Positions 49,793-60,804 of a stretch of 64,000 nucleotides of DNA are shown one piece after another. Location of the stretch: NCBI GenBank assembly GCA_934162285.1, contig CAKPHY010000004.1:3335-67334 (forward strand), given 5' to 3'. The first letter of the stretch is position 1. Each line of letters starts with the position of its first letter. Source of the stretch: an uncultured Bacilli bacterium. GTDB taxonomy: Bacteria; Bacillota_I; Bacilli_A; RF39; UBA660. A program made the translations under genes and the position numbers. The notes under the pieces are model-generated. The model made no database searches. It was not told where the DNA came from and saw only the letters and a list, made by a program, of their open reading frames with translations.

Positions 49793-50170
49793 ATGCAATC
49801 AAATCAAGAAAAAATAATTAAAACAAAATTAAATGAACTTTCTAAATCAAAGTTTAGAACAAGTTTTAAGTTAAATAAAGAAGATATTGAATATATCAAT
49901 AAAAAAGGATTTGAAAAAATAAAGGATCATACTTATGAATTTATTAATGAAAAACTAAAACCAGCAATAATAAAAAATGATGGCAAGCAAACACCAACTC
50001 ATAAACATCCCACATTTAAAGCGATGCATGCAACTGCAACGTGTTGTCGAGGATGTTTATATAAATGGCATCATATAGCCAAAGATCGTGAATTAACAAA
50101 TAATGAAATAAATTATATTGTATTATTAATATTAACTTGGATAAAGCAAGAGTATAATAAAAGTAATTAG
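49793..50170 (+). CDS. DUF4186 family protein
   Basis: 125 residues. FRTSFKLNKEDIEYINKKGF, NDGKQTPTHKHP and HATATCCRGCLYKWH are the DUF4186 signature. The Cys/His-rich motif may bind metal or be catalytic; the function is not known. Monocistronic, with a short-leader promoter. Confidence 0.88.
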   Translation: MQSNQEKIIKTKLNELSKSKFRTSFKLNKEDIEYINKKGFEKIKDHTYEFINEKLKPAIIKNDGKQTPTHKHPTFKAMHATATCCRGCLYKWHHIAKDRELTNNEINYIVLLILTWIKQEYNKSN

Positions 50171-50221
50171 TATTTTTGTTGTAAAATATAGTAATATAAG
50201 TTATAATAATAGTGGTGTTAT

Positions 50222-50953
50222 ATGAGAAAGTTAATTAAAAATATAAATGTTAATTACGAATTATATGGTGAAGGAAATGATACTATTGTTCTTCTTCATG
50301 GCTGGGGTCAAAATATTGAAATGATGAAACCAATAGGTGATAATTTAAGACGTGAACATCAAATTTTAATAATTGATTTACCAGGCTTTGGTTTGAGTGA
50401 TGAACCAGATTTTCCTTGGACATTATATGATTATGTTGAAATGCTTAAAGAAATGATTGAATCATTAAAATTAAAAAATATTATTTTAATGGGACATTCT
50501 TTTGGTGGAAAAATAAGCTTATTATATGCTAGTATGTACCCTGTAAAAAAAATTGTTGTTTTTGGTAGTCCTTACAAATGTAAAGTAGCTAAAGATAATT
50601 TAAAAACTAGAACTTTAAAGAAATTGAAAAAAATACCAGGTTTAAATAAGTTAGAAGAATTTGCTAAAAAACATATTGGTTCAACTGACTATAAAAATGC
50701 TTCACCTATGATGCGTGAAGTGTTAGTGAATCATGTAAATTTAGATATAACAGAAGAGGTAAAGAAAATAAAAAGTCCTCTACTTATTATTTGGGGCACT
50801 AATGATGCTGCTGTTCCTATAGCTGATGCCTATGAACTTGAAAAATTAGTTCCTGGCTCTGGTTTAGTTGTTTATCCTAATTGTACCCACTATGCTTATT
50901 TAGAAAATTTAGGTCAAACAATTAATGTTCTAAGAAGTTTTTTAGGAGGCTAA
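50222..50953 (+). CDS. Alpha/beta-hydrolase fold protein
   Basis: 243 residues. Oxyanion region LLHGWGQN, nucleophile S93 in GHSFGG, Asp in IWGTNDAAVP and His in NCTHYAYLE complete a hydrolase triad. Closest in style to small esterases or BioH/MenH-like enzymes; no substrate can be assigned. It lies 1 base before murF in the same operon. TATAAT at 50202-50207. Confidence 0.85.
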   Translation: MRKLIKNINVNYELYGEGNDTIVLLHGWGQNIEMMKPIGDNLRREHQILIIDLPGFGLSDEPDFPWTLYDYVEMLKEMIESLKLKNIILMGHSFGGKISLLYASMYPVKKIVVFGSPYKCKVAKDNLKTRTLKKLKKIPGLNKLEEFAKKHIGSTDYKNASPMMREVLVNHVNLDITEEVKKIKSPLLIIWGTNDAAVPIADAYELEKLVPGSGLVVYPNCTHYAYLENLGQTINVLRSFLGG

Positions 50954-50954
50954 T

Positions 50955-52541
50955 ATGAAAGAAGAATTTATAATTTCAATTATATGCTTATTAATATATT
51001 TAATATTTAAAACTAAAAAAGCTTTTCATATGTTACAACAAAATTGGTATGATAAAAGCTATCGTTATTTAAGATGGATGTTTAAAAATTTGAAAAAAGT
51101 TTTCTTAGAAATCGATACTTTAATATTTTTAGTATTAATAATTAATCATTTTTATGCATTTAAACATCTAACATATATATTTGGTATATTATATTTATTA
51201 TTTACAATCGTATTTGTTTATAAATCTAAAAAAGAACAAGTAAAAAAAGCAATTGTATATACTGCAAGAATTAAAAGATTAACTCTTACGATGTTAATAA
51301 TTTATCTAATTCCCTTAATTATAATATTGAGTAATTTTCAAGTTCAAAAATTAGCTAACTATTATTTAATGTTTAGTATTATGGCTTATTTAAACTATTT
51401 TCTAGTTTTAATAGCTAATAGAATAAATATGCCGATTGAAAAAATGGTTTATTTTTACTATTTAAATAAAGCTAAAACTAAATTAGCGTCAATGCCTAAT
51501 TTAAAAATAATTGGTATAACTGGTAGTTATGGTAAAACCACTAGTAAAAATATTTTAAATGATATTTTAAGTACAGAATTCAATACTTTAGCTAGTCCTT
51601 TAAACTATAATACTCCTTATGGATTAATGCGAACAGTTAATAATTATTTAGATAAGTTCACAGATATTTTTATTGCTGAAATGAGTACTTCTAAAAAAGG
51701 TGATATTCGTAAACTTGCTAAAATATTCAAGCCTCAATATGCAATATTAACTAAAATTGGAGTTGCTCATTTAGAAACATTAGGTAGTCAAGAAAATATT
51801 CAAAAAGAAAAATTTAGTTTAATAGAATCATTACCTGAAAATGGTATTGCTGTTTTAAATAAAGATGATGAATGGCAAGTTAATTATAAAATAAAAAATA
51901 ACTGTCGTGTTATATGGGTCGGAATTGATAATGATGCTGATATTCGTGCAACTAATATAAAACTATCGCATGAAGGAAGTACTTTTGACTGTATTATTAA
52001 AGGTCAAAAATATCATTTTACAACTAAACTTTTGGGTAAAACTAATATATATAATATATTAGCAGCTATTGCCTTAGGTGTTGAATTTGGTATTGAAAAT
52101 GACAAATTAGAAATGGCAGTTAGAAGAGTAAAACCAACGGAGCATCGCCTAGAATTAAAAAAATATAAAAATATTAATATAATTGATGATGCTTATAACT
52201 CTAATCCTATTGGTTCAAAAATGGCAGTAGAAGTTCTTGGATTAATGCCAGGTAAAAAAATAATTGTTACACCTGGTATGGTTGATCTTGGTGAAAAACA
52301 AGAAGAATTAAATAAACAATTTGGTGAATATATTGCTTCTGTTGCTGATGAAGTAATATTAGTAGGAGCCAAAATAACGAAACCAATTTATGAAGGTTTA
52401 AAAAATAAAAAATATAATGAAAAACAAATTCATGTTATTGATGATGTTAAATTAGCATTTAGTTTGATGGAAAAACTTCAAGGAGAAGAAACTTATGTTT
52501 TACTTGAAAACGATTTGCCAGACATCTTTAACGAAAAATAG
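50955..52541 (+). CDS. murF: MurF-like UDP-MurNAc-tripeptide:D-Ala-D-Ala ligase with N-terminal membrane domain
   Basis: 528 residues. Residues 1-165 form about five membrane helices. The Mur ligase part follows: P-loop GITGSYGKTT (187-196), SPLNYNTPYGLMRTVNN, AEMSTSKKGDIRKLAKI, TKIGVAHLETLGS, EHRLELKKYKNINIIDDAYN and TPGMVDLGEKQ. It adds D-Ala-D-Ala to the UDP-MurNAc-tripeptide. Standard MurF has a different N-terminal substrate domain (MurD/E/F N-domain) in place of helices; here it is replaced. Position directly before ddl supports a MurF role. Confidence 0.85.
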   Translation: MKEEFIISIICLLIYLIFKTKKAFHMLQQNWYDKSYRYLRWMFKNLKKVFLEIDTLIFLVLIINHFYAFKHLTYIFGILYLLFTIVFVYKSKKEQVKKAIVYTARIKRLTLTMLIIYLIPLIIILSNFQVQKLANYYLMFSIMAYLNYFLVLIANRINMPIEKMVYFYYLNKAKTKLASMPNLKIIGITGSYGKTTSKNILNDILSTEFNTLASPLNYNTPYGLMRTVNNYLDKFTDIFIAEMSTSKKGDIRKLAKIFKPQYAILTKIGVAHLETLGSQENIQKEKFSLIESLPENGIAVLNKDDEWQVNYKIKNNCRVIWVGIDNDADIRATNIKLSHEGSTFDCIIKGQKYHFTTKLLGKTNIYNILAAIALGVEFGIENDKLEMAVRRVKPTEHRLELKKYKNINIIDDAYNSNPIGSKMAVEVLGLMPGKKIIVTPGMVDLGEKQEELNKQFGEYIASVADEVILVGAKITKPIYEGLKNKKYNEKQIHVIDDVKLAFSLMEKLQGEETYVLLENDLPDIFNEK

Positions 52542-52550
52542 GAGGAATTT

Positions 52551-53738
52551 ATGAAAATTAAAGTAGGTGTAATATTTGGTGGAGAAACAGTTGAACATGA
52601 AGTAAGTATTATTTCAGCTGTTCAAGCTATGAAACATATAAATGAAGAAAAGTATGAGATTGTTCCCATTTATATGGCTAAAGATCGTACTTGGTATACG
52701 GGAAATATGTTAAAAGATATTGATGTATATCGTGATTTTGATTCTTTAAAAAAGTATGCTAAAAAAGTTGTTTTAACTAAAAAGAATAATCAATATATTT
52801 TACAAAAAATAGATGGTCTTTTTAGAAAAGAAGTAACAGATATCGATGTTATGTTACCAATTGTTCATGGTCATGGTGCTGAAGATGGAACTTTACAAGG
52901 ATATTTTGAAACTTTAGGTGTACCATATGTTGGATCAAATGTTTTAGGTTCAGCATTAGGTCAAGATAAAGTAGTAATGAAACAAGTAATGAAAGAAGAA
53001 AATCTTCCTATTGTTGATTATGTTTGGTTTTTTGATACTGAATATGAAATGAATCATGAAGAAATTAATAAGAAGATTAGTAAAATGGGCTTTCCAGTTG
53101 TTGTAAAACCAGCAACATTAGGTAGTAGTGTTGGTATTTCTTTTGTAAAAAAAGAAGAAGAATTAGAAGATGCTATTGCTGAAGCTATAACTTATGATTC
53201 TAAAATTGTTGTAGAAAAAGCTGTTCAAAATATGGTTGAAGTAAATGCTAGTGTTATTGGCAATTATGAATTTCAAGAAGTAAGTGTCTTGGAAGAAGTA
53301 ATGGGTGCTGATGAATTCTTGAGCTATCGTGATAAATATCTTGGTGGTGGTAAAGTAAAAGGTGCTTCTAAAGGAATGGCTTCAACTAATAGAATTGTTC
53401 CAGCTCGTTTAGATGAAGCAACTACTAAAGAAGTAGGCGAAATAGCTAAGAAAGTATTTAGAACATTAAATTTAAATGGTGTTTGTCGTATTGACTTCCT
53501 TATTGATAAAAAAGCTAATAAGATATATGTTAATGAACCAAATACTATTCCTGGGTCTTTATCATTCTATCTATGGGATAAATGTGGCAAAGATTATACA
53601 AAACTATTAGATGAAATAATTACTTTAGGTTTAAGAAGATATAAAGCAGAAAGCAAAAAAGTTCGTTCTTTTGAAAGTAACATTTTAAGCAATTTTGCTG
53701 GAGCTAAAGGTGTTAAAGGTGTAAAAGGAGTAAAATAA
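52551..53738 (+). CDS. ddl: D-alanine--D-alanine ligase
   Basis: 395 residues, ATP-grasp. VGVIFGGETVEHEVSIISA, VHGHGAEDGTLQGYFETLGV, the GSALGQDKVVMKQVM block, FPVVVKPATLGSSVGISFV and YVNEPNTIPGSLSFYLWDK are all present. It makes the D-Ala-D-Ala dipeptide used by MurF. It is slightly longer than usual because of a C-terminal tail with GVKGVKGVK repeats. AGGAGG ribosome site 9 bases after murF; a terminator overlaps the stop. Confidence 0.95.
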   Translation: MKIKVGVIFGGETVEHEVSIISAVQAMKHINEEKYEIVPIYMAKDRTWYTGNMLKDIDVYRDFDSLKKYAKKVVLTKKNNQYILQKIDGLFRKEVTDIDVMLPIVHGHGAEDGTLQGYFETLGVPYVGSNVLGSALGQDKVVMKQVMKEENLPIVDYVWFFDTEYEMNHEEINKKISKMGFPVVVKPATLGSSVGISFVKKEEELEDAIAEAITYDSKIVVEKAVQNMVEVNASVIGNYEFQEVSVLEEVMGADEFLSYRDKYLGGGKVKGASKGMASTNRIVPARLDEATTKEVGEIAKKVFRTLNLNGVCRIDFLIDKKANKIYVNEPNTIPGSLSFYLWDKCGKDYTKLLDEIITLGLRRYKAESKKVRSFESNILSNFAGAKGVKGVKGVK

Positions 53739-53756
53739 GCATTTGCTTATTTTTTC
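53732..53756 (+). terminator. Terminator after ddl
   Basis: AAATAAGCA / TGCTTATTT stem with two-base loop and T run; ligA begins 12 bases on, so partial read-through is likely. Confidence 0.7.
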
Positions 53757-53759
53757 TAA

Positions 53760-55770
<2,011 letters not shown>

Positions 55771-55776
55771 CAAAAT

Positions 55777-55990
55777 ATAAATTGTTGATTCAGAGAAGTA
55801 AATATAAGATATTTTAAAGAGAGCAATTGTTGGTGTGAAATTGTAAATTAATTATATTGAATGGACTGATGAGAGACCACCGAAATTAGTAGGCTGGTAC
55901 GGAATTCTACCGTTAACAAGAAATGTGTATGATGGTACATATTAAATTAGGTGGCTAAACTTATCCTATTTTGGGATAAGTTTTTATTTT
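55777..55990 (+). promoter_or_regulatory. T-box riboswitch, tRNA-Trp responsive, with terminator
   Basis: A leader of about 210 bases. Stem I basal strands CAG (55791-55793) and CTG (55866-55868) are separated from the specifier by one A; the specifier codon is TGG (55862-55864, tryptophan). Internal GAGAGC and GGTGTGAAA motifs are present. The T-box ATTAGGTGGCTAAAC lies just before the terminator; its UGGC (55952-55955) can pair with the GCCA end of tRNA-Trp. The terminator AAACTTATCC / GGATAAGTTT plus T run spans 55957-55990. A second TGGTAC at 55894-55899 belongs to an upstream hairpin (stem III) and is not the T-box. Confidence 0.9.
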
Positions 55991-56001
55991 TAGGAGGGAA
56001 A

Positions 56002-57051
56002 ATGAAAAAGATAATTTTAACAGGGGAAAGACCAACCGGACCATTACATATAGGACATTATGTTGGTTCAATTAGAAATCGTGTAAAGATTCAAAATAGT
56101 GGTGATTATGATGAAATGTATTTATTTGCAGCAGATGCACAAGCATTAACTGATAATTTTGATAATCCTAAGAAAGTACGTGATAATGTTTTTGAAGTTG
56201 CATTAGATAATTTAGCATGTGGAATAGATCCAAATAAAGTAAATTATTTTATACAATCAGAAGTTCCAGAATTAACAGAGCTTACTTTTTATTATATGAA
56301 TTTAGTTACAGTATCACGATTATATCGAAACCCTACCGTAAAGGAAGAAATAAAGTTGCGTGGTTTTGAAGAGAGTATTCCTGCAGGATTCTTTACTTAT
56401 CCCGTAAGTCAAACTGCTGATATAACAGCTTTCAAAGCAACGATTGTTCCTGTTGGGGAAGATCAATTACCTATGCTAGAACAAGCTCGTGAAATTGTTA
56501 GAAAATTTAATAATATTTATGGTGAAACACTAGTTGAACCTAAAGAATTATTACCAGAAAATTTAAATGAAAGAAGATTAGTAGGAATTGATGGTAATGC
56601 CAAGATGAGCAAATCATTAGGTAATTGTATTTATTTAAAAGATAGTGCTGAAGAAGTTAGAAAAAAAGTATTTGCAATGTATACAGATCCTGATCATATT
56701 CGTGTTGATGATCCGGGAAAAGTAGAGGGTAATGTTGTTTTTACTTATTTAGATGTTTTTTGTAAAGAAGATTCTTTTAGTAAATACTTACCAGAATATA
56801 AAAATTTAGAAGAACTAAAAGAACATTATCGTCATGGTGGCTTAGGTGATGTTAAAATTAAAAAGTTCTTATATGAAGTGTTAGAAGAAGAATTAAAACC
56901 AATTCGTGAACGTCGTGAAGAATTAGCTAAGAATCCTGAATATGTATATCAAGTTTTAAGAGAAGGAACTAGAAAAGCTCGTGAAAAAGCTACTGAAACT
57001 TTAAAAGAAGTAAAAAAAGCGATGTTATTAGATTATTTTGAAGAGCAATAA
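56002..57051 (+). CDS. trpS: Tryptophanyl-tRNA synthetase
   Basis: 349 residues, class [16 protein letters not shown] (HIGH at 16-19), [36 protein letters not shown] and AKMSKSLGN (KMSKS about 201-205) are intact. The ATG at 56002 follows AGGAGGG; the in-frame sequence from 55951 is riboswitch. Controlled by the tRNA-Trp T-box. Confidence 0.97.
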   Translation: MKKIILTGERPTGPLHIGHYVGSIRNRVKIQNSGDYDEMYLFAADAQALTDNFDNPKKVRDNVFEVALDNLACGIDPNKVNYFIQSEVPELTELTFYYMNLVTVSRLYRNPTVKEEIKLRGFEESIPAGFFTYPVSQTADITAFKATIVPVGEDQLPMLEQAREIVRKFNNIYGETLVEPKELLPENLNERRLVGIDGNAKMSKSLGNCIYLKDSAEEVRKKVFAMYTDPDHIRVDDPGKVEGNVVFTYLDVFCKEDSFSKYLPEYKNLEELKEHYRHGGLGDVKIKKFLYEVLEEELKPIRERREELAKNPEYVYQVLREGTRKAREKATETLKEVKKAMLLDYFEEQ

Positions 57052-57065
57052 TGTTTGCTCTTTTC
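57041..57065 (+). terminator. Terminator after trpS
   Basis: AAGAGCAA / TTGCTCTT stem overlapping the stop, with a short T run. Confidence 0.7.
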
Positions 57066-57118
57066 ATTTACAAAAGTATTAAATCTATATATAATAATCT
57101 TATAAGGAGATGATACAA

Positions 57119-57766
57119 ATGGAAATTATTGTTCAAGGTAAAGGAACTAAATATATCAAACCCAATGAAGTGATTTTAAATCTTACATTTACTAATAAAG
57201 CTAAAACTTATGATGTAGCATTAAGTGATGGCATTAGAAATGTTAATTATTTTGTCGAAGAAATTTTAATTAAAAATGGTTTTTCCAAAGATGAATTAAA
57301 AACAAGAAGTTTTGTTATTAATGAAGAGAAAAAGTATGATGAAAAAATGAGAGAATATATTGATGCTGGCTATTCATTTAATCAAGTAGCAACACTTAAA
57401 TTTGATTATAATATGGAATTGTTATCAAGATTAATATTAGCAATATCAGAAATGACTATTGCTCCTACATATTACATAAAATTTGGTGTTAAAGATGAAG
57501 AAGAGTGTCGTAATGAAGTATTAGCAAAAGCTTATCAGAATGCATATAACCAAGCTTTAGCTATAGCAGCTTCAGCTAGTAAAAACTTAAGGTACTGCCA
57601 AAAAGTAGATTTTCAACCTATATCAAATAACTATTATTCTCCTGCAGAATTTTCATCTAGTTTTATGCGAACTAAAGCTATTAACAATGATATGATTATA
57701 AATAGCTTTACTCCAGAAGATATTGAAATATCTGAAACGTTATATTGTTCATGGATTGCTGATTAG
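57119..57766 (+). CDS. SIMPL (DUF541) domain protein
   Basis: 215 residues without a signal peptide. EIIVQGKGTKYIKPNEVILN and ALSDGIRNVNYFVEEILIKN, then the periodic pattern ending LAKAYQNAYNQALAIAAS, match the SIMPL family, whose members form oligomeric assemblies of unknown role. The ATG at 57119 is preferred since AAGGAG is 10 bases upstream; the ATG at 57110 abuts it. Terminator after the stop. Confidence 0.82.
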   Translation: MEIIVQGKGTKYIKPNEVILNLTFTNKAKTYDVALSDGIRNVNYFVEEILIKNGFSKDELKTRSFVINEEKKYDEKMREYIDAGYSFNQVATLKFDYNMELLSRLILAISEMTIAPTYYIKFGVKDEEECRNEVLAKAYQNAYNQALAIAASASKNLRYCQKVDFQPISNNYYSPAEFSSSFMRTKAINNDMIINSFTPEDIEISETLYCSWIAD

Positions 57767-57796
57767 AAGACTTATTTTATCAAAATAGGTCTTTTT
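57767..57796 (+). terminator. Terminator after the SIMPL gene
   Basis: AGACTTATTTT / AAAATAGGTCT stem (one G-T), ATC loop, five T residues. Confidence 0.75.
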
Positions 57797-57800
57797 CTAA

Positions 57801-57838
57801 TTTTTGTTAAATTTATACAATAATAAATTTAACAAAAA
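57801..57838. repeat. Perfect 16-bp inverted repeat
   Basis: TTTTTGTTAAATTTAT (57801-57816), six-base loop, ATAAATTTAACAAAAA (57823-57838). No T run follows on either strand. It could be an operator or a relic. The remainder of 57839-58050 is A/T-rich with nothing recognised. Confidence 0.8.
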
Positions 57839-58065
57839 GAGAATTTATTTTGAAACTAGTATTTTTGATCTTATACTTATTAGTAGAGTAACTAAGTAAT
57901 ATTAAAAGAAATTAAAACTATAATAATTACTTAATGTTTATAGTTGAAGAAAAAAACAACAAAAAATTGCTTTATATCATAATAAGTATTATTATATTAA
58001 CATGCTTAAAAGACTTTTTCTTCTAAATAAGAAAAATCAAAATAAAATAGATTAAGGTGAAAAAA

Positions 58066-58872
58066 ATGGCTAAAAATCGTATATCAAAAATGTATCGTGA
58101 AACTAAAAAAAGTGTTTTTTTAGTTTATTTAATTCTTAGAATTTTAGTTTTATTATGTATAATAATTCAAATTACTAATAAAAATTGGAATAATGTATTT
58201 TACTGTGTAATGGCATTAATTCTTTTTACTTTACCATATTTTGTTAGTAAAAACTTTAAAATAGGCATACCTAATCTTTTAGAAATAATAATTATGGTAT
58301 TTATATTTTCAGCAATGATACTTGGAGAAGTAAATCGCTTTTATTTAACCATTCCACATTTCGATACCATTTTGCATACGATTAATGGTTTTATATGTTG
58401 TGCTATTGGCTTTAGTTTAGTTGATTTGTTAAATGATAATGTAGAATCATTTAATTTGAATCCTTTTTTTAGAGTAATGTTTGCTTTTTGTTTTTCTATG
58501 ACCATAGGAGTATTATGGGAATTTCTTGAGTTTGGTTGTGATAAATTTTTTAAAAGTGACATGCAAAAAGATACATATATTAAACAAATAGCCTCTGTTG
58601 ATTTAAATAAAGATAAAATAAACAAATCCGTTATTTTAAATGATATTGAAGAAGTTACTATAAAATATAATGGTGATCAAGTAATAACTTTAGATGGCTA
58701 TTTAGATATCGGTTTATATGATACTATGAAAGATTTATTAGTGAATTTTCTTGGTGCTATTGTCTTTGGAATTATAGAATGGTTCTATTTCAACAATAAA
58801 GACAAGCTAAAATTTACAGAACAATTATTCTTGTATAAAAATGCTACTGAAAATAGTCAAAAAGCATCTTAA
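58066..58872 (+). CDS. Multi-spanning membrane protein (DUF2238/YjdF-like)
   Basis: 268 residues with about six to seven membrane helices. Conserved-looking blocks: HFDTILHTINGFICCAIGFS, FAFCFSMTIGVLWEFLEFGC, then KSDMQKDT and, after a soluble insert of about 60 residues, YDTMKDLLVNFLGAIVFG. These motifs (HxxxG, WEFxEF, DTxxDLxxNxxG) match a family of small integral membrane proteins of unknown function. ATG at 58066 after AAGGTG. It is followed by an XRE regulator. Confidence 0.68.
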   Translation: MAKNRISKMYRETKKSVFLVYLILRILVLLCIIIQITNKNWNNVFYCVMALILFTLPYFVSKNFKIGIPNLLEIIIMVFIFSAMILGEVNRFYLTIPHFDTILHTINGFICCAIGFSLVDLLNDNVESFNLNPFFRVMFAFCFSMTIGVLWEFLEFGCDKFFKSDMQKDTYIKQIASVDLNKDKINKSVILNDIEEVTIKYNGDQVITLDGYLDIGLYDTMKDLLVNFLGAIVFGIIEWFYFNNKDKLKFTEQLFLYKNATENSQKAS

Positions 58873-58929
58873 AATAGGTAGTGCCACTGATAATATTTTG
58901 GTTATAATGACGGTAGAGGTGAAGAAAAT

Positions 58930-60315
58930 ATGAAGTTTTGTGATAAACTTTCAAAATTAAGAAAAGACAACAATCTAAGTCAAGAACAATTGGCAGAGAA
59001 ACTTGATATGTCCCGTCAAGCAATATCCAAATGGGAATCAGGAGCATCTTATCCGGATATGGCAACAATTATGAAATTATGCAAAATACTTAATTGTAGT
59101 TTAGATGATTTAGTTGATGATGATGCAACAGGAAATAAAGATAACAAAAAGACTCAAAAAATAACGCCAGAAAGTATATTAAAAGATTTTCTAGCTTATA
59201 TTACTAAAACTTATAATATGTTTATAAGCATGAATTTGAAAGAAAAAATAAAATGTATTTTTGAAATGATTTTTATTATTTTTATTTTAACATTACTAGG
59301 AATAATGCTTGATAATGTTGGACGTGATCTATTAAGTAAATTAATATATTTATTGCCATATGATGCAAGAATAATGGTAATAAATATATTAAATGTAATA
59401 TTTGCTATATTATATATTGTTTTATCAACAATTATTGTTTTACATTTATTTAAAATCAGATATTTAGACTATTATGTTGTAATAGAAGATAAAAATGTTA
59501 CCAAGAAAACAATAGAAAAACCTGTTGAAATAAAAGAAATAAAAGATCAAGAAAAAATAATAATAAGAGAACCTAAACATCAAAATTACTCTATTTTTAA
59601 TGGTTTATTTAATTTAATAATTTCAATTTTAAAAACATTTTTAATATTTTTATTAATACCATTAATATTAAGTTTTATTGCTTTAGTCATATGTTTAGTA
59701 ATTGTTTTTTCAGTTTTAAAATTTATACCATTATCATTCTATTTAATGATTTTAATAATTGGTTTTATTCTTTTAACCCTAATTTTTATTAAAGGTTTTT
59801 ATAAACTTATATTTAATCAAAAATTAAATTTTAAATTGTTCTTTATTTTATTTATAGTATCTTTATCTTTAATCGGTATTGGTTGTGGCACAACTATTGT
59901 AGATATTTCTAATTTTAAACCTAAAACTATCAAATCAGAATATCAAATAACAAAAGAAAAACTTGATATGCAAGATAATTTAACTCTAGAGTTTTTTAAA
60001 GATCAAAATGTAACTGTTGTTGTCAATAACAGTTTAAAAGATGTAGAATTAGAAATAAAATCATCACCAAATATTGAATACTATATTTATAGTCGTTATG
60101 TACCTTTTAAAAATAAAAATTATTTATACTATAATATAAGCTATTATAATAGTTATGATTCTTATGAAAAATTTTTAAAATATAAAGATCAATTTATTGA
60201 AGGAATTAAAAATCATGAAATAGTTGTTTATGATAAAATATTTGAAATTACTATAAATGTTTCTGAAAAAAATTATAATATTTTAAAAGAAAATTATAAG
60301 TTATTAAACTACTAG
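58930..60315 (+). CDS. XRE-type helix-turn-helix regulator with large membrane C-terminus
   Basis: 461 residues. Residues 1-66 are a clear XRE HTH (LSKLRKDNNLSQEQLAEKLD, MSRQAISKWESGASYPDMAT, MKLCKILNCSLDDLV). After a linker come at least six membrane helices (about 115-185 and 230-325) and a C-terminal extracellular or cytoplasmic domain of about 130 residues. Membrane-tethered XRE proteins are thought to sense envelope signals. TATAAT at 58903-58908, GAGGTGA ribosome site. Targets unknown. Confidence 0.82.
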   Translation: MKFCDKLSKLRKDNNLSQEQLAEKLDMSRQAISKWESGASYPDMATIMKLCKILNCSLDDLVDDDATGNKDNKKTQKITPESILKDFLAYITKTYNMFISMNLKEKIKCIFEMIFIIFILTLLGIMLDNVGRDLLSKLIYLLPYDARIMVINILNVIFAILYIVLSTIIVLHLFKIRYLDYYVVIEDKNVTKKTIEKPVEIKEIKDQEKIIIREPKHQNYSIFNGLFNLIISILKTFLIFLLIPLILSFIALVICLVIVFSVLKFIPLSFYLMILIIGFILLTLIFIKGFYKLIFNQKLNFKLFFILFIVSLSLIGIGCGTTIVDISNFKPKTIKSEYQITKEKLDMQDNLTLEFFKDQNVTVVVNNSLKDVELEIKSSPNIEYYIYSRYVPFKNKNYLYYNISYYNSYDSYEKFLKYKDQFIEGIKNHEIVVYDKIFEITINVSEKNYNILKENYKLLNY

Positions 60316-60331
60316 TTTTTAGTAGTTTTTT
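60306..60331 (+). terminator. Terminator after the XRE gene
   Basis: AAACTACTA / TAGTAGTTT stem overlapping the stop, T run. Confidence 0.75.
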
Positions 60332-60370
60332 AATGTATAATGGTAATACACATATAAGGGGTGATTAATT

Positions 60371-60796
60371 ATGGAAACTAAAAGATATATTTTAGCTATT
60401 TTAGGTGGCATTTTAGGAGGCTTGATCGCAAGTATTCCTTGGCTATGTTTGTTAATTTTTGGTAGTGTTTCTTTGTCAATTTTAGCATTTTTAATTCCGA
60501 TGGGCGTAAACTATGGTTACCGTAAATGTAAAGGTAGAGTTAATAAAAAATTACCAAATATTACAATATTTACTAGTATTATCGTCTTTCTAATAATTAT
60601 TTTATTAGTATTACCAATCTGGGAACTAGTTTTATTAGAATTACCAATATCTTTTAAAACTATCAAAGAAACAATTTTTTCTATCAGTTATTGGCGTGAC
60701 TATGGAAGAATAATTATTATTGCTTTTGTTTTTTTAATAAGTGGTGTTATTAAAACTGTAAATGATATTAAACACGAAATTGGACTATATTATTGA
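60371..60796 (+). CDS. Small integral membrane protein of unknown function
   Basis: 141 residues with four predicted membrane helices (about 7-26, 28-48, 66-88, 114-130). ILGGILGGLIASIPWLCLLI and MGVNYGYRKCKGR are the most distinctive stretches. Some Bacillota proteins of this shape exist, but I cannot name the family. AAGGGGTGAT ribosome site; rsmE follows 8 bases later. Confidence 0.6.
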   Translation: METKRYILAILGGILGGLIASIPWLCLLIFGSVSLSILAFLIPMGVNYGYRKCKGRVNKKLPNITIFTSIIVFLIIILLVLPIWELVLLELPISFKTIKETIFSISYWRDYGRIIIIAFVFLISGVIKTVNDIKHEIGLYY

Positions 60797-60804
60797 GGTG
60801 AATT

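Noticed and set aside
53680..53737. GVKGVKGVK tail of Ddl as a frameshift artefact
   Set aside because: The tail is in frame, ends at a normal stop with a terminator, and does not disturb the enzyme core; it is simply a short repeat-like extension.
55892..55902. GGCTGGTACGG as the T-box of trpS
   Set aside because: It pairs with TACC a few bases later as an internal hairpin. The motif that abuts the terminator (55946-55960) has the UGGC expected for tRNA-Trp.
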